A stretch of DNA of 64,000 nt from Bryobacterales bacterium. Its GTDB lineage: Bacteria > Acidobacteriota > Terriglobia > Bryobacterales > Bryobacteraceae. The translations under genes were made by a program, and so were the position numbers. The stretch is taken from contig JAEUQE010000007.1 in NCBI GenBank assembly GCA_016789785.1, forward strand, positions 1 through 64,000, written 5' to 3'. This document shows, piece by piece, positions 1 through 8,035 of this stretch. The notes beneath the pieces were generated by a model, which was given only the letters and a program-made list of their open reading frames with translations, did not search any database and was not told the origin of the DNA. Numbering within the stretch: position 1 is the first letter of the stretch; each line of letters opens with the position of its first letter.

Positions 1-612
1 CACCGTGAACAGAACCACGAAGCGGCCCTGCATCTGGTCGTAGCGCACGCTGGCGTTGTCGATCAAGCAGCTCGCAAACGAACGCGGAAACGTCGGACAC
101 AGTTCGTTCAACGCTGCTTCACCCAGCCATACATCCAAGAACTGGCGCGAAGACGGCGCATACACGAACGTGTTCGCCGGGTTGTAGGGCACCGGCGCGG
201 TTCCACCGTTGTTGTCAAACCGCGGTGCGTTCGGATTCGGATACCGTGCGATAGTCCGATTCACGATTGTCAAAATGTCATCCGGCCCGACCGCGATATC
301 CGGGTTGGGCGGGCTGTACACACTCGGCTCGTAAGAGAAGTAGTCCGTTGACGCAACACCTTCCCACTCACGACCCGACTGCGAATCGCAATCCGCCTTG
401 TCCAACGTCGGCCCCATCATCAATCCACACAACGGATTGATCAGACCGGGGCGACGTACTGTGGACCGTGCGGATACATCAAATGGCCCGTTGGGGCTCG
501 TACCCACCCATCGGGGTCCAGACTGTGCCTTCGCCGCGGGAACCGTGGCGAACGTCAGGCACAGAGTGGCCGCTAGGGGTAGCACTCCTGACCACCAAAG
601 ACGTCCTTTCAT
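1..612 (-). CDS. Secreted protein of unknown function, N-terminal part
   Basis: This is an open frame from an ATG at 612 that runs off the left edge, giving 204 visible residues. A strong GGAGGAGG ribosome binding site lies on the minus strand just upstream of the ATG (616-623). The first 29 residues form a Sec signal peptide with a probable cleavage after AKA. The mature part contains a segment reading IAVGPDDILTIVNR around residue 110, which resembles the opening blade of secreted beta-propeller or sialidase-like proteins. Several cysteines (for example CGLMMGP and LCPTFPRSFASC) suggest disulfides. The function is not recognised. The divergent neighbour at 1000 is also a secreted protein. 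The remainder of the gene lies outside the window. Confidence 0.8.
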   Translation of the reverse strand, partial: MKGRLWWSGVLPLAATLCLTFATVPAAKAQSGPRWVGTSPNGPFDVSARSTVRRPGLINPLCGLMMGPTLDKADCDSQSGREWEGVASTDYFSYEPSVYSPPNPDIAVGPDDILTIVNRTIARYPNPNAPRFDNNGGTAPVPYNPANTFVYAPSSRQFLDVWLGEAALNELCPTFPRSFASCLIDNASVRYDQMQGRFVVLFTV

Positions 613-999
613 TTTCCTCCTCCAAAAACTTCTGGACTGGACTTTTGCAAAACTACACTGACACCGGGGCACACAATAGTCCCCGATCGTAACGCCTTGT
701 TATATCCCATTTCAAAATCAAATGTCAATACTTATGTTTTACCAAGCGGATAGGGAGATTCGGCAGGTTCGGCGCGAGGTTCTTGTGCGCGATCCCGCCC
801 CCGTTTCCATATCGGCGGAAGTCCGCCTTCCTTGAGCAGGTTTCGCCGATCTTCATCCAACCATCCACTTCGTCCCTTCCTAGCTTTGGATTGTACCTTA
901 GCGCGGCCAAGCTTGCACGTAGTTGTACTTGAAGGGAAGCGAAATCCCTGTACTCCTCCCCTCCTCCTCCCACATCATTAACATGAGGTGGGCCAACCG
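613..999. other. Divergent intergenic region, no gene seen
   Basis: This 387-base gap separates two divergently transcribed secreted-protein genes, so it should hold both promoters. The stretch 690-760 is clearly more AT-rich than its surroundings. Short open frames exist on both strands but lack a convincing start site or recognisable product. No tRNA or repeat was seen. Confidence 0.5.
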
Positions 1000-1935
1000 A
1001 TGCGCTTCCTTTTCGTCGCTGTCCTTGCCTTTTCTTCGGTTCCAGCCGCGCCCGCTCAGACCGGGTCGGTCGTCAGCGCAGGCTATCGCCTTCCTGATCC
1101 GCTTGAGGTCGCTCCAGGCCAGATCATTACCTTGTTCGCTCGACGCCCTTCGGGAGATCCAGGCGTGAGTGCGGTTGCCAGCGGTACACCGCTTCCCCTG
1201 TCGCTCGGAGGCGCCTCCGTGGTTCTCCGGCAATCCGATTGGCCCATGCCCCTCCCTCTCGCGATCCAGGCCGTCTACCCAGTGCTCAACTGCACCGGCC
1301 TCGATCCAGCGGATTGCACTCCCCTGCTCGCAATCTCGGTTCAGATTCCCTGGCAACTCACACCGAATCTTGACCGCGGCGGGCGGCCGAACTCGTTTGC
1401 GTCCCTTTCTGTCCGGTATCAAGGCGTCGTTGGAGAACCCTTTCCACTCCGGCCGGAGACTGACGCGGTTCATTCCAGGAGTACCTGTGATACCACCTTG
1501 CCACCGGGCGCCGACCCTCTCCACTCCACGCCGGGCCCCTGCCGCGCCGTGGCTTTCCACGAGGATGGCGAACTGGTGACAGCGGCCAGCCCAGCGAAGG
1601 CGGGCGAGGTGGTGACGTTGCACTTCTATGGACTCGGGCGCACGGCGGCAGCACTGGACAACGGCGCGCTTCCCGAAAGTCCGGTCCAGTTCCCTGGCGT
1701 TGAGATCGGATTCCAGTTTGGGCCCAATCTGAAGGCCGTGCGTCCCGAATCTCCCGAGACTCCGGTAGAGGCTTCCCTTACGGCAACCCGCGTCGGCGTC
1801 TATCAGGTGAAGGTGACCGTGCCCGCGTTGCCCGAAGGACTTCCCGCTTGCACGGCGTCTTCCGTCGTATCGAACCTGACGGTCACGGTAGCGCGCCAGG
1901 CTTCATTCGACGGCGCGGGAATCTGTGTCGAATAG
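1000..1935 (+). CDS. Secreted TIGR03437-like (Solibacter-type) protein
   Basis: The product is a 311-residue exported protein with a signal peptide cleaved near residue 19 (APA then Q). The body is rich in short beta-strand motifs such as LFARRPSGDPG, VVTLHFYGLG and VGVYQVKVTVP. These resemble the uncharacterised C-terminal domain family TIGR03437, which is expanded in Solibacter and relatives; this family match is from memory and was not searched. The ATG at 1000 is preferred over the GTG at 988 because an AGGTGG-like site lies about eight bases upstream and the signal peptide then starts MRFLF. Cysteine pairs (LNC...ADC and PAC) may form disulfides. The biochemical role is unknown. It is convergent with the sugar operon, whose last stop lies about ten bases downstream. 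Confidence 0.75.
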   Translation: MRFLFVAVLAFSSVPAAPAQTGSVVSAGYRLPDPLEVAPGQIITLFARRPSGDPGVSAVASGTPLPLSLGGASVVLRQSDWPMPLPLAIQAVYPVLNCTGLDPADCTPLLAISVQIPWQLTPNLDRGGRPNSFASLSVRYQGVVGEPFPLRPETDAVHSRSTCDTTLPPGADPLHSTPGPCRAVAFHEDGELVTAASPAKAGEVVTLHFYGLGRTAAALDNGALPESPVQFPGVEIGFQFGPNLKAVRPESPETPVEASLTATRVGVYQVKVTVPALPEGLPACTASSVVSNLTVTVARQASFDGAGICVE

Positions 1936-1944
1936 CTGGTCAGA

Positions 1945-2892
1945 CTACAGCCGGATCCCGTCGCTCTGACGCTCATAGTGCTCAGCGAACCACACGATCG
2001 TCTTGCGCAAGCCGTCTTCAAGCGAAGTGGGGCACGCAAGGCCGAGCTGTTTCATGCGGCTCACATCGAAGATCTTTTCCAATTGGCCATCGGGCTTCGT
2101 TGGATCCCAGGCGATCTCGCCGGAAAAACCCGTGAGCGTGCGAATGGTCTCGGTAAGCGTGCGAATGGTGGTTGTCGTTCCCGAACTGAGGTTCACTGGC
2201 TCGTCTGAATCGTATTCCTCAAGGAAAAACGGAAACAACGCCGCGACGTCTCCCGCGTAGACAAAGTCACGGGTCGCTTTGCCCGTACCCCAAGCCATGA
2301 CCGAAGCCGCGCCCGCAAGCTTTGCCTCATGATAGCGGCGCACCAGCGCAGGCACCACGTGCGATTCCTTGTAGCGGAAGTTGTCGTACTCGCCATACAT
2401 GTTGCCTGGGATGACGACCGCGCTCGATAGCCCGCGTTCCTGACGGTACGCTTCCATCGCCACAAGGCCCATCTTCTTGGCGGTCGAGTAGGCGGCGCTT
2501 TCCTTCTGCGGATAACCCGCCCACATCTGATCCTCGCCAATCGGGGATGTGGCCTTCGCCGGATAACTGCAGCCGCCCATCGGATACAGCAGCTTTTTCA
2601 CTCCCCGTTCGGCAGAGGCTTCAAACATGAGCGAGGTCAGCAGAATGTTCCGGTAGAAGAAGGATGCGGGATACTCGCGATTCGCGCCGATGCCGCCCAC
2701 ATAGGCCGCCAGGTGCACCACGGCATCGGGCCGGTGGTCGTCGAACAGGCGCCGCACCTGCGAGGGGTCCATCAGGTCATAGTCTCTGCTCGAAACACCC
2801 GCCACGTGGCCGTAGCGGGCCTCCAACACTGGCACAAGATGGCGGCCGAGAAAGCCGCCCGCGCCTGTCACAACAATCCGTTCGAATTTCAT
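1945..2892 (-). CDS. fcl: GDP-L-fucose synthase-like NAD-dependent epimerase/reductase
   Basis: This 315-residue short-chain dehydrogenase/reductase-fold enzyme has the nucleotide-binding motif TGAGGFLG at residues 9-16, a catalytic YSTAK at 135-139 and a serine in GGCSYP near 109. The middle region (NMYGEYDNF, ESHVVPALVRRYHEAK) matches GDP-fucose synthases, which convert GDP-4-keto-6-deoxymannose to GDP-L-fucose with NADPH. The length fits the family. It is the last gene of a minus-strand glycan operon, four bases after the glycosyltransferase stop. A 13-base direct repeat inside the gene encodes a doubled IRTLT near the C-terminus. No GDP-mannose dehydratase is visible nearby, so the substrate could be a related keto-sugar. 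Confidence 0.85.
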   Translation of the reverse strand: MKFERIVVTGAGGFLGRHLVPVLEARYGHVAGVSSRDYDLMDPSQVRRLFDDHRPDAVVHLAAYVGGIGANREYPASFFYRNILLTSLMFEASAERGVKKLLYPMGGCSYPAKATSPIGEDQMWAGYPQKESAAYSTAKKMGLVAMEAYRQERGLSSAVVIPGNMYGEYDNFRYKESHVVPALVRRYHEAKLAGAASVMAWGTGKATRDFVYAGDVAALFPFFLEEYDSDEPVNLSSGTTTTIRTLTETIRTLTGFSGEIAWDPTKPDGQLEKIFDVSRMKQLGLACPTSLEDGLRKTIVWFAEHYERQSDGIRL

Positions 2893-2896
2893 TTCG

Positions 2897-3982
2897 TTAT
2901 CCGAGCACCATTTTCAACTTGTCGAACTGCGCGTCCCACGTCAGTTCGGCCTCCACCGCGCGTTCACAGTTGCAGACCATCTCCCGCCACTGCTCCGTGC
3001 CGTAGAGGTCCAGCGCCTTCCTCAGCGTGGCGGCGAATGCGTCGTAACTCCAGTCCGGCATCAGCAACCCGCAGCGGTAGCGATCGAGAATCAGCCTGCA
3101 CTGCGGATGCGGCGCCGCTATGGGAGGCACGCCTGCCGCAATGCACTCGAAGAATTTATTCGGTGCGGCGTAGAGCTGGCCTTCGTTGTCAGGATTCCAG
3201 GCGATGATGCTATAGGCGTAGGATGGGCGCAGTTGTGCGAGCGCGGCGGAGCTGAGATATCCACCATACCGTTGCGCACCGCCAAACCCGGCAGCCACCT
3301 TCTGGCGGTCCGCTTCACTGCCCTTGATCGGCCCGTAAAGATCCACCGGCATCGCGCGAATCTTGTCCGACAGGTAATAGTCGGCGAAGGTCTGCTGCCT
3401 GCTGATGGTTCCTGAATAGAGAATCCGCCCATTCCGCTCCTCAAGCGGCAGAGGTTTGCATCCATCCTTGCGCCGGTTGCTGACGTTGAACAGCACGAGC
3501 TTCGGAACGCCATGAAACCCGCAGCGTCCCACTTCCAGTGCCGCGCGGTTCTCTTCAGGAAACACGATGGCATCGAGCAGCGGACCCGCCCGCTGGTTCA
3601 TCTCCACATCGAACTCGCCGTAGAAGGGAATCGACTCGACCGAATAATAGAGCGTCTTCTTCGGCCGCCGGGCGAGACGGAAAACCACTGGTAGACAGTA
3701 GGTGCAGCAGATCAGCAGAAGGTCCGGACGCAGCTCATTCACAAGCCGCGACGCGCGCCATACGTACTCGGTGCGCCCAACAGTGGAGTGCGGATGTTCC
3801 GTTGTGCCGACAGGCCGAATGTCGAATCGCGGAAACGCGCCGTGACGCGGCGACAGCTCCGGCTGCACCGGCTCCACGATCAGCGCCTCACCGCCGTAGT
3901 AGTCCAGCAGGGATTCCACAATCAGAGGAAGTTGCGGCGTACCGTAGCCGATGGTCACATCCGATACCGCCACAATCCTCAT
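2897..3982 (-). CDS. Glycosyltransferase, family-4 type
   Basis: The product is about 361 residues, starting MRIVAVSDVTIGYG. Its ATG overlaps the stop of the upstream gene as ATGA, which indicates translational coupling and excludes the longer upstream extension of the frame. The C-terminal half carries hallmarks of a GT-B glycosyltransferase: RILYSGTISRQQTFADYY as the start of the donor domain, then PNKFFECIAAGVPPIA, where the glutamate binds the nucleotide sugar in this fold, followed by a long terminal helix region. It probably transfers a sugar to a surface polysaccharide or glycolipid precursor at the cytoplasmic face. The donor and acceptor cannot be told from sequence. It lies between a second glycosyltransferase and fcl in one operon. 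Confidence 0.78.
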   Translation of the reverse strand: MRIVAVSDVTIGYGTPQLPLIVESLLDYYGGEALIVEPVQPELSPRHGAFPRFDIRPVGTTEHPHSTVGRTEYVWRASRLVNELRPDLLLICCTYCLPVVFRLARRPKKTLYYSVESIPFYGEFDVEMNQRAGPLLDAIVFPEENRAALEVGRCGFHGVPKLVLFNVSNRRKDGCKPLPLEERNGRILYSGTISRQQTFADYYLSDKIRAMPVDLYGPIKGSEADRQKVAAGFGGAQRYGGYLSSAALAQLRPSYAYSIIAWNPDNEGQLYAAPNKFFECIAAGVPPIAAPHPQCRLILDRYRCGLLMPDWSYDAFAATLRKALDLYGTEQWREMVCNCERAVEAELTWDAQFDKLKMVLG

Positions 3983-6012
3983 CGCTGGCCTCCCGCGGCG
4001 GTGATCTCTCGGACCAGGCGATCCGCGTTGTGATACTCCTGCCAGCCCTTCGCGAAACCCTGTGCGGTCTGGCGGTAGTGTTCGTAGTTGTCGATCAACT
4101 CGCGCAAGGCGGCGCTGATGCCCGATGGGTCCTCGTAGGCGACACCCACGCAACCAAGCGGTAACTTCCCGCAACCATCGCGCCCAAGCAGATCCAAACG
4201 CAGCCGCGTGATGGTAATGTTGAGCCCAGGCTGCGAACTCGCAATCGTCAGCGTGACCCGCGCACATCCCGGATCCAAGGGGACAAGCGTGACGGCTGAA
4301 CCCGCGCCGTCCGCCTCCATCAGAGTTTTGGTGGTGGCAAGCGGGTTGCCCTTCGAATCGAGCTGCTCGGCGTGTAGGACACATTCAACGGGTCCGGCAA
4401 GATCGATCAGCAGGTGCGATGCGGGTGCGGGCAGCCGCAACGCCGTGGTCGCCGGCGTTTGTTGCGTGGCCGCGAGTCCAGCTTCACTCACCGGCGAACC
4501 GCGGCTTCCCTTCGCCTGCCAGCGGAGGTCGCCGAGTTCCCAAGTCCGGATCACGGGCACCGTGGAACGCAGTGACCGGTGGTAGCCGTAGGTGACATCG
4601 CGAAACTGCCGTGAGAGCCATGTTCCGGCGGGCGCGATCACGGGCATGGCCGTGCTCAGCGCTTCCACCAGGATTCCGCTCGAGCGCGCGAAGTAGTTCG
4701 TTGGATCGTAGAGCAGCAGATTGATATCGCCTGAGAGCAGGAACTCCTTGTACTGCTCGCTGGTCATCGCATCCTTGCGGAGTTCGATCGCTCCCGGCGC
4801 CTGCGACGCCAATAGCTCCAGCCGCTGCCTGGCAACGACGATGGGCGGCTCACCTTGCGGGATGTTGAAATTGGACTGCAGGCGGAAACGGACTTTGCCC
4901 GGAACCAGATAGTCCTTCCACAGGTCCTCCACGAGATTCGGGATGAAGTGATATCCCTTCTCCGATCGCGCATCTCCGATGTAGAGGATGGTCAAAGGAC
5001 CACGGCCCGCTTCCGAAGCTACCGGACGGTGCGTGTGTGGAATCGGAAGGGTGTGGAAGCGGAATGCTCCCAGGCGGTTGTGCTGATCGGAAAGCTCTTC
5101 GGTGTCCGTGTAGAAGCGCACATCGTGCTTTCCGAACTTGCGCGCCGCAACCGCCATCACCTGCCGCAAATCGTTGAGCTGACCGTCCTGCGCGCCGTAC
5201 TGTGTCTCACGGCCCCGGTAGAGGTCGCGGCGGAAAAGAAGATGCCAGCTTGGCGCGCTCGACGCGTCACGGGTCTTCAGCAGTTCCGAGAGCCCCATCA
5301 ACTCCAGCGCCGAGGTCGTCGGCAGAAACAGCACGTCGCCCTCGCCCGCGCCGAGTTCGCGAACCAGCCGCGCCGTGTCCTCCTGAAATGCGCGCAACAT
5401 GCGATACTGCCGCAGCCAGCTTTGAAATTGGTTGCGGCGCGCGAACAGTTGACCAGCGAAACGCACCAGATCGGCGACATCCGCCAGCAGCGCGCGAACA
5501 TAGGATTCCGGAAAGCCGCCCGCCTTCAACAACCGCACCGTACTGCGCCCGAGAAACACCAGCAGCATCACCGGAAGAAACAGCAACAACCCCAGGAAAC
5601 GCAGCACCTTGACGAGCACAGCCGCAGGAATCAGCGTGGCCAGCGACACGAGATGCGGGCGGTCCATGGGCTGTTTCAGCAGGAACTCGCCGAACCGGTC
5701 CCGTACGGCCCACAAGAGCCCGAACATGGAGTAGTTCAGAAAGAGCCGCCACCGGAAACGCAACGTCCCCGCCGCCGCCAGGAGCTTCTCCACAATTCCA
5801 GGCGCGCCCTTGTTTACCCAATATCCGGCACGATAAATCGCGAACGTCTTCCAGGGCGCCTTGTGCGGCGACTTCGCGAATCTGCGGTGCGTCGCCAGAT
5901 ACGGCTCATAACCCGCGCGCTGCGCCGCTTCGAGCACATGCACTGCGTACTCATAGTAGTGTCCCGCGATGCTGGCGATCGATGGGTCAATGAGGACGAA
6001 TTTCTTGGCCAC
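3979..6012 (-). CDS. Large glycosyltransferase-like protein with membrane hairpin
   Basis: The product has 677 residues. A hydrophobic stretch around residues 121-155 (LIPAAVLVKVLRFLGLLLF onward) suggests membrane association. The central part (LTILYIGDARSEKGYHF, then a region containing SGDINLLLYDP and SSGILVEALSTAMPVIAPAG) matches the donor-binding half of GT-B glycosyltransferases. A C-terminal beta-rich segment precedes a last helical part that resumes the glycosyltransferase ending (EDPSGISAALRELI). The inserted region around residues 500-600 looks like a small beta-sandwich, which is unusual for the family. It starts 13 bases after the epimerase stop and overlaps the next gene by four bases. 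It probably acts in the same envelope-glycan pathway as its neighbours. Confidence 0.72.
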   Translation of the reverse strand: MAKKFVLIDPSIASIAGHYYEYAVHVLEAAQRAGYEPYLATHRRFAKSPHKAPWKTFAIYRAGYWVNKGAPGIVEKLLAAAGTLRFRWRLFLNYSMFGLLWAVRDRFGEFLLKQPMDRPHLVSLATLIPAAVLVKVLRFLGLLLFLPVMLLVFLGRSTVRLLKAGGFPESYVRALLADVADLVRFAGQLFARRNQFQSWLRQYRMLRAFQEDTARLVRELGAGEGDVLFLPTTSALELMGLSELLKTRDASSAPSWHLLFRRDLYRGRETQYGAQDGQLNDLRQVMAVAARKFGKHDVRFYTDTEELSDQHNRLGAFRFHTLPIPHTHRPVASEAGRGPLTILYIGDARSEKGYHFIPNLVEDLWKDYLVPGKVRFRLQSNFNIPQGEPPIVVARQRLELLASQAPGAIELRKDAMTSEQYKEFLLSGDINLLLYDPTNYFARSSGILVEALSTAMPVIAPAGTWLSRQFRDVTYGYHRSLRSTVPVIRTWELGDLRWQAKGSRGSPVSEAGLAATQQTPATTALRLPAPASHLLIDLAGPVECVLHAEQLDSKGNPLATTKTLMEADGAGSAVTLVPLDPGCARVTLTIASSQPGLNITITRLRLDLLGRDGCGKLPLGCVGVAYEDPSGISAALRELIDNYEHYRQTAQGFAKGWQEYHNADRLVREITAAGGQR

Positions 6013-6025
6013 GGCGAATTGGGCC

Positions 6026-6961
6026 TTATGCGTTCACGTACTTTTTTGCGCGAAGAATCGTGTAGACTTTGATCAGCTCCGCGATGCCCATGTCGAGCGA
6101 GACATCGGGCCGGTAACCGGTCTTTTCGATCTTCGCATTCGAAACAACATAGTCCCGTTTGTCGGGGTCCTGGCCAATGGCGGCCTCGGCAAAGTAGAAG
6201 CTCGGCACCTGCTTCTGGATCTTCTCGCACAGCTCCAGCTTGGAGATATTGGCATCGGAGAGCCCCACGTTGTAAGGCTCGTTCTTCATCGTGTCGAAGT
6301 TCTGGATCGCGTGCAGGAACGCTTTCGCCACGTCACGGATATGAATGTAGTTGCGCTTGAAGTGGCCTTCGAACACCACCAGAAAACGGTCGGTAACGGC
6401 GCGGTGCACGAAATCGTTCACGAGAAGATCGATGCGCATGCGGGGCGAGGCGCCAAAGACCGTGGCCAGCCGCAGCGAAATCGAATTGCCCGCGTCCAGG
6501 ATCGCGCGCTCGGCTTCCACCTTGGTCACCCCATAGATGGAGATCGGATGGAGCGGCGTTTCCTCCGTGCATTCGATGCCCTTCTGGCCGATCCCGTAGC
6601 CGCTGTTCGTGCATGGCGACACGATGCGCTGTTCCTTCGAACGCAGCTTGAGCAACATCTGGATCGAGTCCCGATTGATCGAGTAGGCCGCCGTTGGGTC
6701 CGCATTGCATGCAGGTGCGCCAACAATCGCCGCCAGCGGAATGATGTAGTCCGCATCGGCAATCGCCGATTTCACCGCCTTCTCGTCACGGCAGTCTCCG
6801 CGGATAATGCGGAACCGATCGTCGATGCAGCAATCGAGAAGGCTGCTCTGATCGAGCAAGAAGCTGTCCAGCACCGTCACGGCGAAGCCCTGCCGTAGAA
6901 GTGTGGGCACGAGAACGGAGCCGAGGTAGCCGGCGCCGCCGATTACAGTAATGCGTGTCAC
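6026..6961 (-). CDS. NAD-dependent sugar epimerase/dehydratase
   Basis: The product is about 311 residues with the SDR-fold cofactor motif IGGAGYLGS near the start and a catalytic YGVTK at about residues 143-147. The segment NYIHIRDVAKAFLHAI is typical of extended SDR enzymes acting on nucleotide sugars. The GTG at 6961 is chosen because it places the glycine motif at residue 8 and has an AGGACGG-like site about nine bases upstream. The longer frame opens only with TTG at 6994. It probably supplies an activated sugar to the two glycosyltransferases downstream. The exact reaction (epimerisation, reduction or dehydration) is not determinable here. Confidence 0.78.
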   Translation of the reverse strand: MTRITVIGGAGYLGSVLVPTLLRQGFAVTVLDSFLLDQSSLLDCCIDDRFRIIRGDCRDEKAVKSAIADADYIIPLAAIVGAPACNADPTAAYSINRDSIQMLLKLRSKEQRIVSPCTNSGYGIGQKGIECTEETPLHPISIYGVTKVEAERAILDAGNSISLRLATVFGASPRMRIDLLVNDFVHRAVTDRFLVVFEGHFKRNYIHIRDVAKAFLHAIQNFDTMKNEPYNVGLSDANISKLELCEKIQKQVPSFYFAEAAIGQDPDKRDYVVSNAKIEKTGYRPDVSLDMGIAELIKVYTILRAKKYVNA

Positions 6962-7040
6962 GAGTATGGGCCGTCCTAATGGAAAGCGGCGCAACCCGGG
7001 AAACCCAAACGCCGCATGCCAGCGAGATAAGAATCCTTCA

Positions 7041-7667
7041 TTATAACGGACCCATCGCTCCGATCACGATTTCCACCGCTTCGGCAATTGTATCGGCCAC
7101 TTCCATTCGGATCTCAGTAGCCCGGAGCGCATCAAGACCTGCCTCCATCTCGCGGCCATATCCGGTGCGCACGAGGATCGCCCCCGCCAGTCCGGCATGG
7201 ATCCCGGCTTCAAGGTCGAGCAGTTTGTCGCCGATCACCCACGACCGTGAAAGATCCAGGTTCATCATGCGCGCGGCGTGCTGCAGCATGCCGGGATGGG
7301 GCTTGCGAAAATCATGATCGCGGCCGAGTGCGCCCTTTCCATCAGAGTGATATCCGCAAGCAAGCACGGCATCCAGGTGAGCGGGTGCGATGCGCCGTTC
7401 GATCTCCGCCTGAACAGTCTCGAATTCCGGCCAATCGTAGTAGCCGCGCCCGACACCGGCCTGATTGGTGATCAACACCACCGGGATTCCACACTCATTG
7501 AGCCGGCGAATCGACCGGGCGGCCTGCGGGATCATTCGGATTTCTTCGACACGGTGAAGATAGTTCGTCTCCTCGACGATCACACCATCGCGATCAAGGA
7601 AGACTGCCGGGGTTGGAAAATCGTTGCGCGCGGCCACGCGGCAATAGAGACCTGGATCAATCAGCAA
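7041..7667 (-). CDS. gmhB: HAD phosphatase, GmhB-like (heptose 1,7-bisphosphate phosphatase)
   Basis: This is a HAD-IIIA phosphatase of up to 208 residues, likely removing the C7 phosphate of D-glycero-D-manno-heptose 1,7-bisphosphate in ADP-heptose synthesis. Visible motifs are FLDRDGV with nucleophile D25 and acid D27, ITNQAGVGRG near 66-75, FRKPHPGM near 120, and VIGDKLLDLEAG near 144. GmhB enzymes normally carry a zinc loop with a C-x-H and a later C-x-C pair. Here the first half is present (C104, H107) but the second pair is replaced by aspartate/histidine residues (GRDHDFRKP). The start is uncertain: TTG at 7667 or GTG at 7637, neither with a strong ribosome site. It heads the glycan operon. 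Confidence 0.8.
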   Translation of the reverse strand: MLIDPGLYCRVAARNDFPTPAVFLDRDGVIVEETNYLHRVEEIRMIPQAARSIRRLNECGIPVVLITNQAGVGRGYYDWPEFETVQAEIERRIAPAHLDAVLACGYHSDGKGALGRDHDFRKPHPGMLQHAARMMNLDLSRSWVIGDKLLDLEAGIHAGLAGAILVRTGYGREMEAGLDALRATEIRMEVADTIAEAVEIVIGAMGPL

Positions 7668-7738
7668 GCTCTCAGTGTACCGCCCGCGGCCATCTGACCA
7701 GAGGTTGCGGCCAACTCCTGAGGGAGTACACTGGAGAC

Positions 7739-7948
7739 GTGCCTGAAGAAGGAATTCAGATCGTGTCGAATGAAGCCGGTGTGCCCACAGCGGTAATCGT
7801 GCCGATCGATTTGTGGCGTGAGATCAGTTCTGAGCGAGAGACCGCATACCTCCTAAAGTCCGATGCGATGCGGCAGCGACTGCTTGCGGCGATGGATCGC
7901 ACAGAAGGCATACCCTTTGACGAGGCGATGGACAAGCTCGGCCTGTGA
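7739..7948 (+). CDS. Short YefM/Phd-like antitoxin
   Basis: The product is about 69 residues from a GTG start. The segment GVPTAVIVPIDLWREISSE followed by RETAYLLKSDAMRQRLL closely resembles the second strand and helix region of YefM antitoxins, which bind YoeB/RelE-type RNase toxins. The usual N-terminal DNA-binding strand-helix of the family appears shortened. An AGGGAG lies about 12 bases before the GTG, which is only moderate support for the start. Its TGA overlaps the GTG of a toxin-like remnant as GTGA, the usual coupling of such pairs. Without a working toxin it may be an orphan antitoxin. Confidence 0.6.
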   Translation: MPEEGIQIVSNEAGVPTAVIVPIDLWREISSERETAYLLKSDAMRQRLLAAMDRTEGIPFDEAMDKLGL

Positions 7949-8007
7949 GGAACCTGGAGTTCGACGCTGCTGCGTTCGATGATTTGGCTTGCCGGTACCA
8001 CTACTGA
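7945..8007 (+). pseudogene. Truncated YoeB/Txe-like toxin remnant
   Basis: A 20-residue frame begins at a GTG overlapping the antitoxin stop. It reads VRNLEFDAAAFDDLACRYHY and then TGA. YoeB toxins start with a comparable strand and helix (an R-x-L-x-F opening followed by W-D/E-D-L) and continue to about 85 residues with catalytic Glu, Arg and His. Here all catalytic positions are missing because the frame ends after the first helix. The following bases up to the next gene do not resume the toxin in another frame as far as I can read. The call rests on position and a short match. Confidence 0.5.
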
Positions 8008-8035
8008 CGCGGGCGGAAACGACCGGCGCGGGCCT

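Noticed and set aside
725..973. 82-codon minus-strand frame in the first intergenic gap
   Set aside because: There is no ribosome site and no recognisable sequence, and it occupies the expected promoter region.
4855..6072. 405-codon plus-strand frame opposite the large glycosyltransferase
   Set aside because: The composition is typical of a reverse-strand shadow and there is no family match.
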